From Actinomortierella ambigua (Eukaryota; Mortierellomycota; Mortierellomycetes; Mortierellales; Mortierellaceae), in NCBI GenBank assembly GCA_016098155.1, contig JAAAJB010000589.1, positions 1 to 21,474 on the forward strand: a DNA stretch of 21,474 bases, written 5' to 3'. The position numbers and the translations under genes are program-made. The notes under the pieces were generated by a model. It was not told the DNA's origin. It searched no databases and saw only the letters and a list, made by a program, of their open reading frames with translations. Below are positions 9,955-20,257 of this stretch, piece after piece. Positions within the stretch are counted from its first letter, which is position 1, and the number at the start of each line of letters is the position of its first letter.

Positions 9955-10939
9955 TTATGCCTTGATGTTCTGCTCTGATGTCGTGGTGGCATCAAAGACG
10001 GGCGTCTCACGATCCAGGCTTCCATCGAGCTTGAGTTTCCGGACCTGAGCCTCCAGATCTGAAATCTCCCAGTGGTTGCTCTTCATGACCTTGGCCACAT
10101 GACGCTCCAGTGATTTGTTCTTCAGGAACGCCGACTGACCCTTGACAATGTTGGCAATTGTGCCTGGTTGTTGCTCCTCTCCACGGGCCAATGCCTTGAA
10201 TAGCATGTGGTTCTTGATGTCGCCGGGAGCATCGACCAGCTCGATCACCGCCACCGGTGCGTTATCGCCGAAACGGTTGCCCATCTTGTGGATACGGGTG
10301 TAGCCGCCCTTGCGCTTCTTAAAACGCTCTGCCAATGGTCCAAACAGCTTGGGAAGGGTGACTGGGTGCTCCTATTGGGGATGATGGCGAAGAGAGAAGA
10401 ACATGGTGTCAGGTATGAAGATACCAAATGTATGGATTTGGTGGCAAAAAAAAACGCGATCATCGCGCCCCTCGTCCATCAGTAAGGAGCATCACGTACA
10501 CGCAGAAACGAGGCAGCCTGGTTCTTGGCATGGAGGTCGCCTCGCTTGCCCAATGTGATCATCTATGATTGTCAATTAGAGAGAGAGAAAAAAAAGGTGG
10601 GTGGTATCGTTCTTGATTCCGATAAGTAAACCGATGTTCTTCTTCTTCCGCTGCTGCTGCTGCTGCTGTTGTTGTCGTCTGCTCACTAGATCCGATCCAT
10701 TTTTTTCTTCCTTCAACGACCCAAAATGACAACAGCGATGACCCATCTATCTGCCAGTCAGTCCAGACGAGATAGAAAAGTGGACTTGCCTGGTCAGCAA
10801 TGGACTTGAGCTCTTTAGCCTTGGGAAGAGTGGTCTTGATGCGGTCATGTTGGATGAGCTGGGTGGCCAGGTTGCGGAACATCGACTTGCGATGGGACAT
10901 TGTCCTGTTGAGGCGTCGGAAGTGCTTCCCGTGATGCAT
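9955..10939 (-). CDS. MRPL8: Mitochondrial large-subunit ribosomal protein bL17m, three exons
   Basis: Exons on the minus strand: 10939-10790, 10562-10500 and 10371-9955, giving 209 residues. The protein is the bacterial-type L17 of the mitoribosome large subunit (yeast Mrpl8). The N-terminus reads [20 protein letters not shown], then [39 protein letters not shown] and [16 protein letters not shown], ending the core with [13 protein letters not shown]. These are the family's conserved start, KAKE helix and GGYTRI motif. The tail after the core (residues about 130-209) is longer than in bacteria, which is normal for fungal mitochondrial forms. The start at 10939 matches the family's N-terminus; no separate presequence is seen. 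Intron 1 (10563-10789) has a GC donor (CAG|GCAAGT) and is needed to keep frame; intron 2 (10372-10499) is GTACGT-AG. It is transcribed divergently from the cyclin gene. Confidence 0.93.
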
Positions 10940-11095
10940 GATGGCGGTATGGTATATGTGGACAGACGAGTGGTGGAATGGACAACTCAACCAAACGCTT
11001 TTCAGCAACGCTTCCTTGCTCCGAGCAGCCGTGGGTGACTGTTATTTTGTTTACACGACTCTAACCAGCAGGCAGCTTGTAATATTTTTGTCCTT

Positions 11096-11245
11096 GTGGA
11101 GACGAAAAAAAAAAAAGGGAGAAGAATAGAAGGCGAGGGAGGGAGGAAGAGAGGGGAGGGAGAAGAAAGATGGAGAAGAAAAAGAAGAAGAAGCGATGCA
11201 GAAGAGAGAGAAGGGTGGGTGGGAAGGAGAGCGGGAGGGAGAACG
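11096..11245. repeat. Purine-only (GA-rich) tract
   Basis: About 150 bp of nearly uninterrupted A and G on the plus strand, immediately upstream of the bL17m leader on the minus strand. It is a mirror-rich polypurine sequence of the kind that can adopt non-B structure. Confidence 0.75.
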
Positions 11246-12187
11246 TGGTCAGCTTGGTCTGTAAAGGGTAGAAGGTTGTCACTCCAGGAGCTCGGGTTTT
11301 TGGCTCAGGCTACCCCTCGGACCCATGGGTTGGTTGGTTGGTTGGTTGGTGCTCTCACTCTTGTTCATGAATATGACCTGGGGTAAACAGATTGGCAAAA
11401 ACAACACAAACACGCACACATACACACACACACACACACATCCACACACATTCACCCATGGGTGGGCAAGGTGTGACAAACAGTGCAAGGGGCACTCTGG
11501 TTGGGGGGGCATAGCGCTGAGTGTGGTAGTGTACGCTGACACGGCATCGCGATTGGGTAGTCGTTTCCTCCTCCTCCTCCTCCTCGTCCTCCTCGTCCTC
11601 GTCCTCTGTGCTGTTGTTTGTTGGATATCCTTCCTCCAACATTCCCCTTGGTGAAGAGACCACCTCTGTCTGTCTGTCTGTCTCTTGTCTGTCTCTTGTC
11701 TGTTTGTCTCTCTCGAAGAAAACGTGGTTGGGAGAGAGAGGGGTCCTACAGAGGCTCCAATTGTAACAGTACGTCGATTTCTTGGTTTCTTGGACAAACA
11801 ACCCTCTTTCCCTTTGTTTCGCTCGTCCAAACATCCTCTTCCTCACATCGCTCTTGCACCCCTCTCTCATTGTTTTTTTATTTGTGTGTTTTTTTTTTTC
11901 TTGCTTGTCCTTGTTGACATTCCTCTTTCTTTTCCTCACTCTTTCTCACTCCATCTCTCGCACTCTCTTGCTCCTCTCCGCGGAAACCAAACCTGAATAT
12001 ACGCTTTTGAACCCTTCATCAGACCTCAGTACCCAAAACCCGGCGAGTGTATTTCTTCTTTCCTTTCGCGCTCTCTCATCCAGCATTCGCATCATCGACC
12101 TCTCAACAGAACAGAACCCTGCACATCTTGTCCTCCCCTCAAGAGCGACCCACCAACAGCATTTACAGCAACAGCAATAACCGCAAG

Positions 12188-12212
12188 AACAACAACAACA
12201 ACAACAACAACA
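12188..12212 (+). repeat. (AAC)n tract in the cyclin leader
   Basis: A tandem AAC run. In the frame of the downstream cyclin it would read as poly-Asn, but no in-frame ATG lies upstream of it, so it is most simply part of the 5' untranslated leader. Confidence 0.8.
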
Positions 12213-12313
12213 ATAACCACCACCCTTCCGCCACCACGAACACCAACACCACCACCACCAACACTGCTGCTTCCGCCTCGGACAGGAGCGGTACTGCCAC
12301 CAAGAACCATAAC

Positions 12314-14811
12314 ATGCATCATTCCTTTGACCTGTCCATCTTTCCGGTCAACTCGACCCTCAAGATGCTCGCCTCGCTGCTTGAGCGCATCACCACGGCC
12401 AATGACAAGCTCAAGCAGTCGATGCCCGAGCCAGACCCGCCACTGGTCATGACACCAGCTCAGCAGCAAATCCACACTTCATTCACGCGGTTCCACGCCC
12501 GGTCCATCCCCTCCATCTCCATCTCCGCCTACCTGACTCGTATCCTCAAGTATTGTCCTTGTGCGAACGAGTGTTTCCTCTCGCTCCTGGTCTACTTTGA
12601 TCGTATGGCGCGCAATGTGGAGGAAATCACCGGTGGCGAAGGCCGTCAGTTCTCCATTGATAGCTACAACATCCATCGACTGATCATCGCTGGTGTCATG
12701 GTCTCGGCAAAGTTCTTCTCGGACGTCTTCTTCACCAACTCCCGCTATGCAAAGGTAATTGGGGATTTGCTCCCTCCCGTTAAACGGGTGACATGTTGAC
12801 CGACCATGGAATGGAAGGAGAGGGCAGGGGAGGAGAAGGGAGAGAGAGTGTGTGTGTGGACTGGAAACAACCACAGTGAGGAGAGGAGGTGCTGCTGTCT
12901 ACAAAGAGAAAGGGCCTTTCGTCTCTGTCTGCCTGCATGCACATTCGAAAGCAGGGTGTTCAAAGAGAGCAAAAGTGAGAGACAGATATACCACGCATAG
13001 ACTACTGAAGAGAGAGAGAGCGAGCGAGAGAAAGAGAGAGAGAGCAATAGAGAGGGAGAGGGAGAGAGAAAATGGGTGCGAGAAAGACAAGCACTTTTTT
13101 TTTTTTTTAAACAGAAGAGGAACAACTCCTTGCATGGCATGCAGTAACTTGGGGTGAGCAAAGTGTACGATGGCGTCGAAAGAATGCCACCACCAACGGA
13201 CCTATAAAGAAAAACAAGGAGACAATCCCATTAGAAGCAAGATACCCGCCTCTTTGAATCCTGGAGTTAGAAGGAGCTGTTGTTGCTGCTGTTGCTGCTG
13301 CTGCTGCCTTTCTGCTCATTTGGGGTGACCCAAATGCTCTCATGGATCTCCACCCATCCCGGCACATGGTCCCAGCCATAGGCAATATGCACAACATACA
13401 TGATTGTGCAAAAAAAAAAAAAAGTGCAGCAGCTTGCGAACAGATGTATTATCTCAGCACCCAGAAATGTCGTAGTCAGGGTACCACAATTGACACGGCG
13501 GCCGTAGGATTATCTGACTACCATCCTTCCTCACTTTTTTTTTTTTGGTTGCTGCGAATAGAGAGAGCTCCTACTCGTTCTCGTTTTTCGTCTTGTTCTC
13601 CTTGCACACAATCCACCCCCCCCATCACCCTCATTGAATGGGGTGGGGGAGGGAGGTCTTTGCGCATTGATGCACCTCACCCCTATCCTTGTATTTTTTT
13701 TTGTCCACCAGCCGACACCTCCTTGCATTATTCATCTAACCCTGTTCTTTTTTTGGGCTTGTGACGATAGGTTGGAGGACTGCCAGTGTGGGAACTTAAC
13801 CAGCTCGAGCTTGAGTTTCTGACTCTCAACAACTTCTCGCTGGCCATCTCGATCGATGAGCTGCAGACATATGGCGACCAACTCATAAAGCACTGGAGGT
13901 GCGAGGAAGTGGCACAACGTGGTGGCGGTGGTGGTGGTGGTAGTGGTGCAGATCAGGTTGTTCCAGCAACAATAGCACCACCAGTCGGGCCAGATGCCGC
14001 CGATGAAGGCCAAGACGGGTCTCAGCGGAGCCGTCAGGACTCGAGAGCCAATGGACATGATCGGAGACATGATGGCGCAAAAGATGGCACTTACTCGGAA
14101 GCTGTCCAAGAGGCTCAAGCGCCCCAGTCCGGATCCTCGCATCATACAAATCATAGACATCACCATCACCACCAGCAACAGCAGCCACAAGCAAACCAAC
14201 ACCACCACCATCATCATCATAGCCAGCAGCATCAACAAGAACCCCAACGGCATGTCCATGGCGAAACATCTCGCACCCAACCACCGTCGTCGCAAGCACA
14301 GGTGCAGATTCAGCCAGCACCAGCATCGTCGTCATCTTCGCAGTCAAGAGGGTCGCCGACAGGCTACCGGTCAGAGCAAGGTGCTCGGTTTGACCGTGGG
14401 CTCCCCACACCACCGCCACCACAGCCACAGCAATACCACGGATATGAAAAGACCGATCCGCGTCAACAGCCTCTTCCTGCGGCCGACTACCGACCGAGAC
14501 AAGCAGCACCACCAACATCTTCAGGAAGACACGGTGCAGGCGGATCACCTGTGGAACATGCGCGCCACGGTGGCGACTACCATTCCCAACAACAACAGCA
14601 GCAGCAACAACAGTCATACCTGCCTACACCTGGCGCTCATTCCCACCATCGGTCGCAACAGCGCTCACCAAACTCTCAGCATACATCACCTCACTACCAA
14701 CACCCTGGCCACCCCAGCGTAAACACGTCTACAAATGGGTATGGCCAAGGCCCCATCACGCCCACCGAGCTGTCGCGGAATGGAAGCCGGTTAGCCACAC
14801 AATCACACTAG
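12314..14811 (+). CDS. PHO80-like cyclin with long Gln/His-rich tail, two exons
   Basis: Exon 1 is 12314-12754 and exon 2 is 13771-14811, giving 493 residues. The cyclin fold spans about residues 15-190: SISAYLTRILKYCPC, then LLVYFDRM, the helix IHRLIIAGVMVSAKFFSDVF, then TNSRYAK|VGGLPVWELN and LELEFLTLNNFSLAIS. The FHAR...SISAYL...KYC and YAKVGG...ELN signatures are those of Pho80/Pcl-type cyclins, which bind the Pho85 CDK in phosphate, glycogen and nutrient signalling. Which paralogue this is cannot be told. After residue about 200 the protein is disordered and rich in Gln, His, Ser and Pro, including several pure Gln and His runs, like the tails of some filamentous-fungus Pho80 homologues. 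The intron (12755-13770, 1016 bp, GTAATT-AG, phase 0) is by far the longest here and is filled with simple repeats; the join restores the YAKVGG motif exactly. The start is the first ATG on the leader. Confidence 0.88.
12755..13770 (+). other. Long repeat-filled intron of the cyclin gene
   Basis: Donor AAAG|GTAATT and acceptor GACGATAG|GTT. It includes a GA-rich tract (about 13006-13069), T and A homopolymers near 13095 and 13411, and C/T-rich patches. No internal exon is required, because the flanking exons join in phase 0 within a conserved motif. Open frames within it look like repeat artefacts. Confidence 0.75.
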
Positions 14812-16155
14812 AGATGGTGCGACACCATCACCACCACCACTCTCCCAACACCCGCCTTTGCCTTGACGCCTCTCCAGGTATAATCGCCCTCCACCGTATC
14901 CCCAGTGGCGACTCGAACTTTACTTTTTTTATTTTTTCCTTTCCGCTCACCAATACCGTGTTGAGCAGACGGACCAAAGGTGGCGTCCTCATGGATTATG
15001 CGAGGCACCACAGCCGAGGAGTTTTGTAATGGTTCAGAGCGAAACTGAGGATGAAGAAAAGGGCTTCTCTTCACCGAATTTGCTAGTCATGTCACGTCTA
15101 GCTCTCTCTTTTTTTTTTCTCCTTCCGTCTCCTTTCTTGCCCATTTTCCAAGCTTCTGGCGTCCCTTACTTGTACAAGTTTTCTTTCCTTATTTTCTTCA
15201 CGCCTTATTCTCAAAAATATAATCCGATTGTCAAAAAGAAGAAGATAATGATGGTGGTGAAGCCTGGTGAACATCGTAGCCACTGTTTGACATTGTTCAT
15301 GGCATACACGAGTGCGAACATTCACCACCCGTCCTGCTCCTCCACTCCCGCACCATCCCCCGTAGAGTTTTGTAAAGGGTGGGGCGGTTTTTGGAACAGC
15401 ATTTGCAAAGAGTGGAAGGAAAACCCTTACCTGCTGTTTTTGGTCCTGCAAACCAATCTAACCAGGTCAAGGGTTCGTGCTGATGTGGTCGAGCCCCATA
15501 TTTTTACATGCATAGCTTTTACTTTGATTGCTCGAGGATAACATTGCGACGAACCCAAAATATGTGTGCAATATACATCCTGATCAAAATGAAATCTCAA
15601 AAGAATATTCAGGAGGGGAGAGATGGAAAAACTCTCAAGAGCGCTGGGAAGAAGAGGAGGTGGTGGTGATGCTGGGGGGGGTTGATCCTCTGGGCTGAGA
15701 TGTTGTGGTGAAGGCCAATCAAAAAAATTGGTTGTAGTGTCGATTATTCCACACCTTTCGATCCTCTGCAACAGGCATCGGTTGGTTCAGTGCGGGAGGG
15801 ACCCACGGGAGTGTACATGGAGGACCGAGCCCATCCAGGAACAAAAGGTTGGGGCCGATTCTGTTTGGGTGGGTGGGCGTAGTCGTGCGACAACTCAATG
15901 CTTTGCTCCCAGCGGAGAGAAAACCAAAATACGAGACTGTAGACCCTGTACATCGTTCCTGTTGGCTTGACCATCATAAGTGGCACGAGTCTTGTTTGTC
16001 AACTGGTGGGATTCATCCGTTAAGCCAGGGCAAGGGTTCGTTACGCATGACTTCCACCCAGGAGCAAAATAAGGCGTGGTGTAGTCTAGGACTAAGGATA
16101 TTCAGTTGTGCTGCCTCAACCACGAGCACGAGAGCCTTGAAATCAGCATCTCTTG
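14812..16155. other. Gene-poor interval 3' of the cyclin gene
   Basis: A CT-rich stretch (about 15097-15200) precedes an open frame that could start at 15248 and runs to 15541, but it has no recognisable features. Competing minus-strand frames (15098-15451, 15427-15771) are Pro/Arg-rich and equally unsupported. Confidence 0.45.
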
Positions 16156-16465
16156 ATGCATGCGAGGGGGAGGAGGAGAAGGAGGAGGGGGGGTACGCCT
16201 TTACTGACCTCCGAAGCTTGGACGAGCAGCAGTGGGGGGGGGGGAGACGTTGTGGATCGAGGAAGTGACGAGCTCGATTCACTGAAAGAGGAACTCCCGC
16301 GATCTACCTCCTCTGCCCTGTTCGCGCGGCAGGTTTCCCAACAAATCCTCCAAGATCTGCAACTCCGCGAGGAAGGAGTGGTGTGTGAATGAGAATACAT
16401 ATGCGAGCCGACATTTCTGCCTCAATTGCACTGCCTCGCGCTACATTCACACGCCTCACTGCTCT

Positions 16466-16503
<38 letters not shown>

Positions 16504-16651
16504 GTCCGTCTGTCTGTATCCGCAGTTGTTACCAAAGGTACTTGATACATTGCTAAAAACTGTTGCATGGAGGAACAAGTTCACAAGCAAGCAGCAGTCA
16601 GTGATTGGTGGAGACCTTGCTGCACACTGGAGCTACATACGCAGCCCATGA
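16156..16651 (+). CDS. Possible two-exon small protein
   Basis: Proposed exons 16156-16380 and 16526-16651, about 116 residues. The first exon ends in a coding-like amphipathic stretch (SSALFARQVSQQILQDLQL, then REEG). It meets a GT donor at 16381 (GTG|GTGTGT). The second begins after a long (TC)n pyrimidine tract and CTGTATCCGCAG, reading LLPKVLDTLLKTVAWRNKF onward to TGA. Both boundaries are phase 0, so the frame is kept. The 145-bp intron has a normal size for this window. The N-terminal part is Arg/Gly-rich low complexity around homopolymeric G and may not be coding; the true start could lie in another exon. I do not recognise the family. Confidence 0.35.
16469..16500 (+). repeat. (TC)16 microsatellite
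   Basis: An uninterrupted TC dinucleotide tract just ahead of a CAG acceptor-like site at 16523-16525. It could act as the polypyrimidine tract of the proposed intron. Confidence 0.9.
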
Positions 16652-17658
16652 GTCAAGGCGGTGGGATGGGACCCCAGAATGGATGTTGGACGCGAGTGCA
16701 AATGGACACAGTCGCACAAGTTCTCGCCATCCAGAGGAATGAACTAGCAGAACCAGATTGTTAAAAGGAAAAAAAGCACCAAAGGAAGAAAAAGTAAGCA
16801 GCCCACTCTTCATTCCTCGCTTCAGCGAAACCGTAGTAAAAACAGGTTACTCGTTGTTTGCTCCATGGATTTTGAAATGGTTGTCACCTCTAGGCCAATG
16901 GTTTTGCCAGAGAGAATAATGAAGGCGAAACCCACTGATGTTGAGCTTCCTTTTAAGGTTTGCGTTTCAAGAAAACTAGCTTTTGCGTTGGGCTGGAGCA
17001 TGTCCGTATAGAGGAAGAAAGCATGGCGAGGACATCTCCTGTACCCGTCTTATTTGAGGAGTACTGTACGTATCTGCTGAGGTACGAGATCCTTGCACAG
17101 CCGACTGAAGAGTTCTGAGTGGGTTACCCAGGGAGCTGTGGCGTTCAGCGTAGCATCATGTCTAGAGAATACTTTGGTGCCCCTCCATTTTGCCTCACAT
17201 AGAGTTGGATCATACCATTCAAACTTTTTGAGTGGGGGGCGCGATAAGATGAATCTCATGAGAGCTTATTCGAAAAGGGAATGAGACACTGATACGAAAT
17301 AAGCTTTGCGCCGCTATTTTGGATTCAGTGTCAGGTTGAAAAGAAAAGAAATAACGGTTGGTTGGGCAATGGAGAAACAAACAACTAGAAACCGGTGTGT
17401 TTGCGCACTCAAAAGCAGGAAAGTGGAGGTGAAAGTTCTGAAACACAGGTTGAGAGGCACTCCTCGGCAGAGTCAGCTAACAATTGACTTTCAAAGGACA
17501 ACAAAGAGCGAAACTGGGGTTCTTTCTGTAATGACCATTCAACCAACACGGTGCCCAGTTGGTGTCATTGGAAGGGATTGGAATGTATATTACACGTTAC
17601 AATTATGTTATTATTATTATTATTTTCATCCCGTTCATGGTATCTAGATGTTCATTGC
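16652..17658. other. Gene-poor interval 3' of the FAD monooxygenase
   Basis: It contains the second copy of the dispersed 34/35-nt element (16937-16971) and a (TTA)n run at about 17608-17624 just past the monooxygenase stop. The longest frame (17306-17647 plus) shows no recognisable features and ends in the repeat. Confidence 0.5.
16937..16971 (+). repeat. Dispersed 35-nt element, copy 2
   Basis: It begins gatgttgagc and ends tttgcgtttcaag, matching the minus strand of 7519-7552 apart from one substitution and one extra T. The similarity stops sharply at the caag end. Confidence 0.85.
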
Positions 17659-19925
17659 TTAAGCAGCAACAGCGTTATTTTCTGACGACTTGGATTTCGA
17701 ATCGGTTGCCTCCGATTTTTCATTCTTGTCCTTCTGGGTCAGCGTCATAGTCGGGAAGGTGTCAGGCATGTTGCCTCGGAGCGGGGGTTCGGGCAAGTAG
17801 TTGAGCACAGGTCGGCCGGCCATCTTCTTTGACAGGCGATTCTGCACAAACGTCGACGAGACAAGCTTGATGATTACGTTTCGGAACCAGAGGTCAAGGG
17901 TACTCTGGGTGAATGAAAAGTGCGTATTGGGGAAACGGAGTCGAAGAAAACTCTTCTAGTCAGTAATCGACACTTTGATAAGAAAAAAAAAGGGAGGGGG
18001 GGATCACAACAGCTTCGGCTCCTTACCTTGCCACTCGCCATCTTGCCTAGCTTCTTGGATGTCTCAACAACCTTACGTGTCACATCACCTCGGATTTCAA
18101 AGTACGTGGCGAACATGCATCCAAGGTCTTTGACGCTCGTGGAAGGCAATTCGTACATGAGGTTGGCAAGTACCACGGCATCAAGAATGGCTTGAATAGC
18201 GCCTTGACCAGCTGCTGGGAGTGTCTTGTGGCAAGCTGCGATGTGTAAACATTGAACGTAGTACGAGAGTTAATATCATTGGGAGCCATGAAAGCAAACA
18301 CCATGTGTTGCAAGTAGCAAAAAGAATGCAATCCACCTACCATCGCCACAAAGGACAGTACGTCCCTCGTACCAAGTGTGGAACCATTTGTCTACAATCA
18401 AGGATGACATTCGCAGAAAGAAAGAAATCATAAGTCGCGCTATACATTTCTCTGGGAAGTCTTGAATGTTACATCCACTATCAGCATCTCCGGCCTGTTT
18501 ACCTTCAAGCATGACGCGTGATACGCTTGGTGTGTTCTCAAGGAGGTTGCCGACCGTGCCGCCGATGGCAATGGGGACCCTTTCAATTTCAGTGACAATG
18601 TCTTGGATAGACTCGGATGCCCAGTCCGAGAAGCGGAACGAAGCCTCGTCAACGATCTGGTTCTCGATTAGCTTTCCAGCAATACGCCAGCAGAGACGAC
18701 CGCCTTTGGTCGGGGCATAGGCAAGCTTTTAAATAAAAGAGGGGGAGGGAGTGAGTCAGGCCTGCACTGTATCTGAAGGAATTACAGCACATGGCAAGAT
18801 GTGATTCTGAGAAGAGAGAGAAAATACTTACGTTGTAAGGCTTATCCTTGCTACCTAGTACAATCGATAGGTACTGGTCTGTGCTATTGACGATCGGATA
18901 CTTGTCGCCAATGTAGTCAGTGACACCCAAGATACAAAATTCTTGAAAGTGAAGCATGCCTGTGTCAGAGGCAGGGACGCTGACGCCCTTCTTCTTCAGG
19001 TTGCGGTAGAGGGATTGTCGAACGGCAGAGTAGGCACCATCAGCTCCGATCAGGATGTCGCCGTCGAGAGAGCTGTTGTCGCTGAAGCGGACCATGACAC
19101 CGTTCTCGTTCTGCATCGTGCTGAGCACCTTTTTACCCCAGAGCACCTTGTCCTTGGGGATGTGGCGCAACAACACCTCGACCAGATCGACACGAGCGAA
19201 GAAATAGGCATGGTATCCGAAACTAGTAGTTTGTTGATATTATTATTATTGGCATATGTGTGGTGTTTGTTGGGTTGCACAATCGATCAAAAAAAATTAG
19301 ACGTGCAGGAGGTTTCGGGAGGGATGTGGAGATACAGGGAAATGCCTCTTCTGCCCTGGATGGGATGGGATGGGCCTTTGGTTGTAGATCTGTGTTCGTG
19401 GAAGGGAAAAGAGGCATATGCTGACGAGGGAGACAGGGGGAGAGAGAGAGAGAGAGGGGGGGGTACACACTTACTTCTCGAGGTGACCGGGGACGACGCA
19501 GGCGACCTCCTTTCCGTCCTGGGTAAAGTACTTTAACTGGGGACCACGGGTTCCGATTTCGTCCAGCTCAGGCAAGATGCCGAGCTGGTCGAAGACACGC
19601 ATGACTTGGGGCGAGAGGAAGAGGCCGCCGCCCAGTGGCTGTGCAGACGGGGTTTTGTCGACGAGGACGTATCGGATACCGGCCTTCTCGAGCATGATGG
19701 CCAGGGTCAGGCCCGCCATTCCGGCTCCTGTTAGATTAGTGGGTAAACAGCGTGGACAAGTTGGATCACGGTTTAGTGCCCCCAGCCAGCATGTACTATG
19801 AAAGTAGATTGATACCCACGATGCGCCCGTATGGGCAACAGATACAAAAATTGGGTTTACAGATTGCGAGGGCACAGACTCCGCTACTTGCCTACGATAA
19901 TAACGCGCATGTTCTGGGGTGGCAT
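17659..19925 (-). CDS. FAD-dependent monooxygenase (PHBH/UbiH-like), seven exons
   Basis: Exons (minus strand): 19925-19892, 19727-19475, 19222-18832, 18725-18503, 18391-18341, 18235-18027, 17904-17659, giving 468 residues with every junction in frame. It belongs to the class A flavin monooxygenase family (PF01494-type). The Rossmann GxGxxG is VIIVGAGMAGLTLA at residues 8-21, with Asp35 ending strand 2; the DG motif is GADGAYSAVR (155-164); the GD motif is GDACHKTLPAAGQGA (316-330). Such enzymes use NAD(P)H and oxygen to hydroxylate aromatic or isoprenoid substrates; the substrate here is unknown. The KE-rich, Ser-rich C-terminal tail is probably disordered. No signal peptide is seen. Introns are 105 to 252 bp; intron 1 (19728-19891) has a GC donor, GTAG|GCAAGT, and splits the GxGxxG motif. 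The leader upstream is CT-rich on the sense strand. Confidence 0.93.
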
Positions 19926-20257
19926 GGTGCAATAGCTAGTGTCTACGTCTGGAACAAGGTGCAATGAGGGAGGGAAAGAAGGAATCGATGAATGAATGGA
20001 ATGGAGGAGTGAAGAAAACGAATGAAAGTGAATGAAGGAACAAAAAAGCGATTTGGGTTGAGAGAAACAAATAGAGTGCGCCTTTTTTTTTCTCTCTTCT
20101 CGACGGGGTTCACATCCCCATCCCTCATTTGAATATGCTTGTGCGACCTTTCTAGTCGTTCCTCCCCAGAAGGCTCCAAGTTTGCAGTTGCTCTTTGTAG
20201 TTCTCTTCAGCTGTTCTGTTGTTTATTTCAGCTGCATTGTTGTTGATGAACCCAGTT

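Larger units (their letters stand above)
10940..12313. promoter_or_regulatory. Divergent promoter region between bL17m and the cyclin, repeat-rich
   Basis: About 1.37 kb separates the two start codons. The bL17m side (about 11096-11245) is almost pure purine on the plus strand, so CT-rich on that gene's sense strand. The cyclin side (about 11650-11990) is CT-rich on its own sense strand. Between them lie (GGTT)n (11328-11350), (CA)n (about 11408-11450), CTC/CGT-rich triplets (about 11568-11606) and (TCTG)n (11665-11683). No ATG is seen on the plus strand from 11461 to 12313, consistent with a long leader. Long open frames here are products of the simple repeats. Confidence 0.55.

Noticed and set aside
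11279..11939. Overlapping long minus-strand frames (183 and 194 codons)
   Set aside because: They read through (CA)n, (GGTT)n, CTC and (TCTG)n repeats, giving low-complexity Arg/Glu/Thr and Val/Cys runs without any domain.
12047..12313. Extending the cyclin N-terminus upstream through the poly-Asn tract
   Set aside because: There is no in-frame ATG upstream; the first ATG at 12314 directly precedes the conserved N-terminal helix.
12899..13161. Ser/Leu-rich frames inside the cyclin intron
   Set aside because: They are translations of the GA/CT microsatellite, and the exons on either side join correctly without them.
13883..14617. 244-codon open frame antisense to the cyclin tail
   Set aside because: It is a shadow of the CAA/CAC/ATC-type repeats in the Gln/His-rich tail; the sense frame is supported by the cyclin fold.
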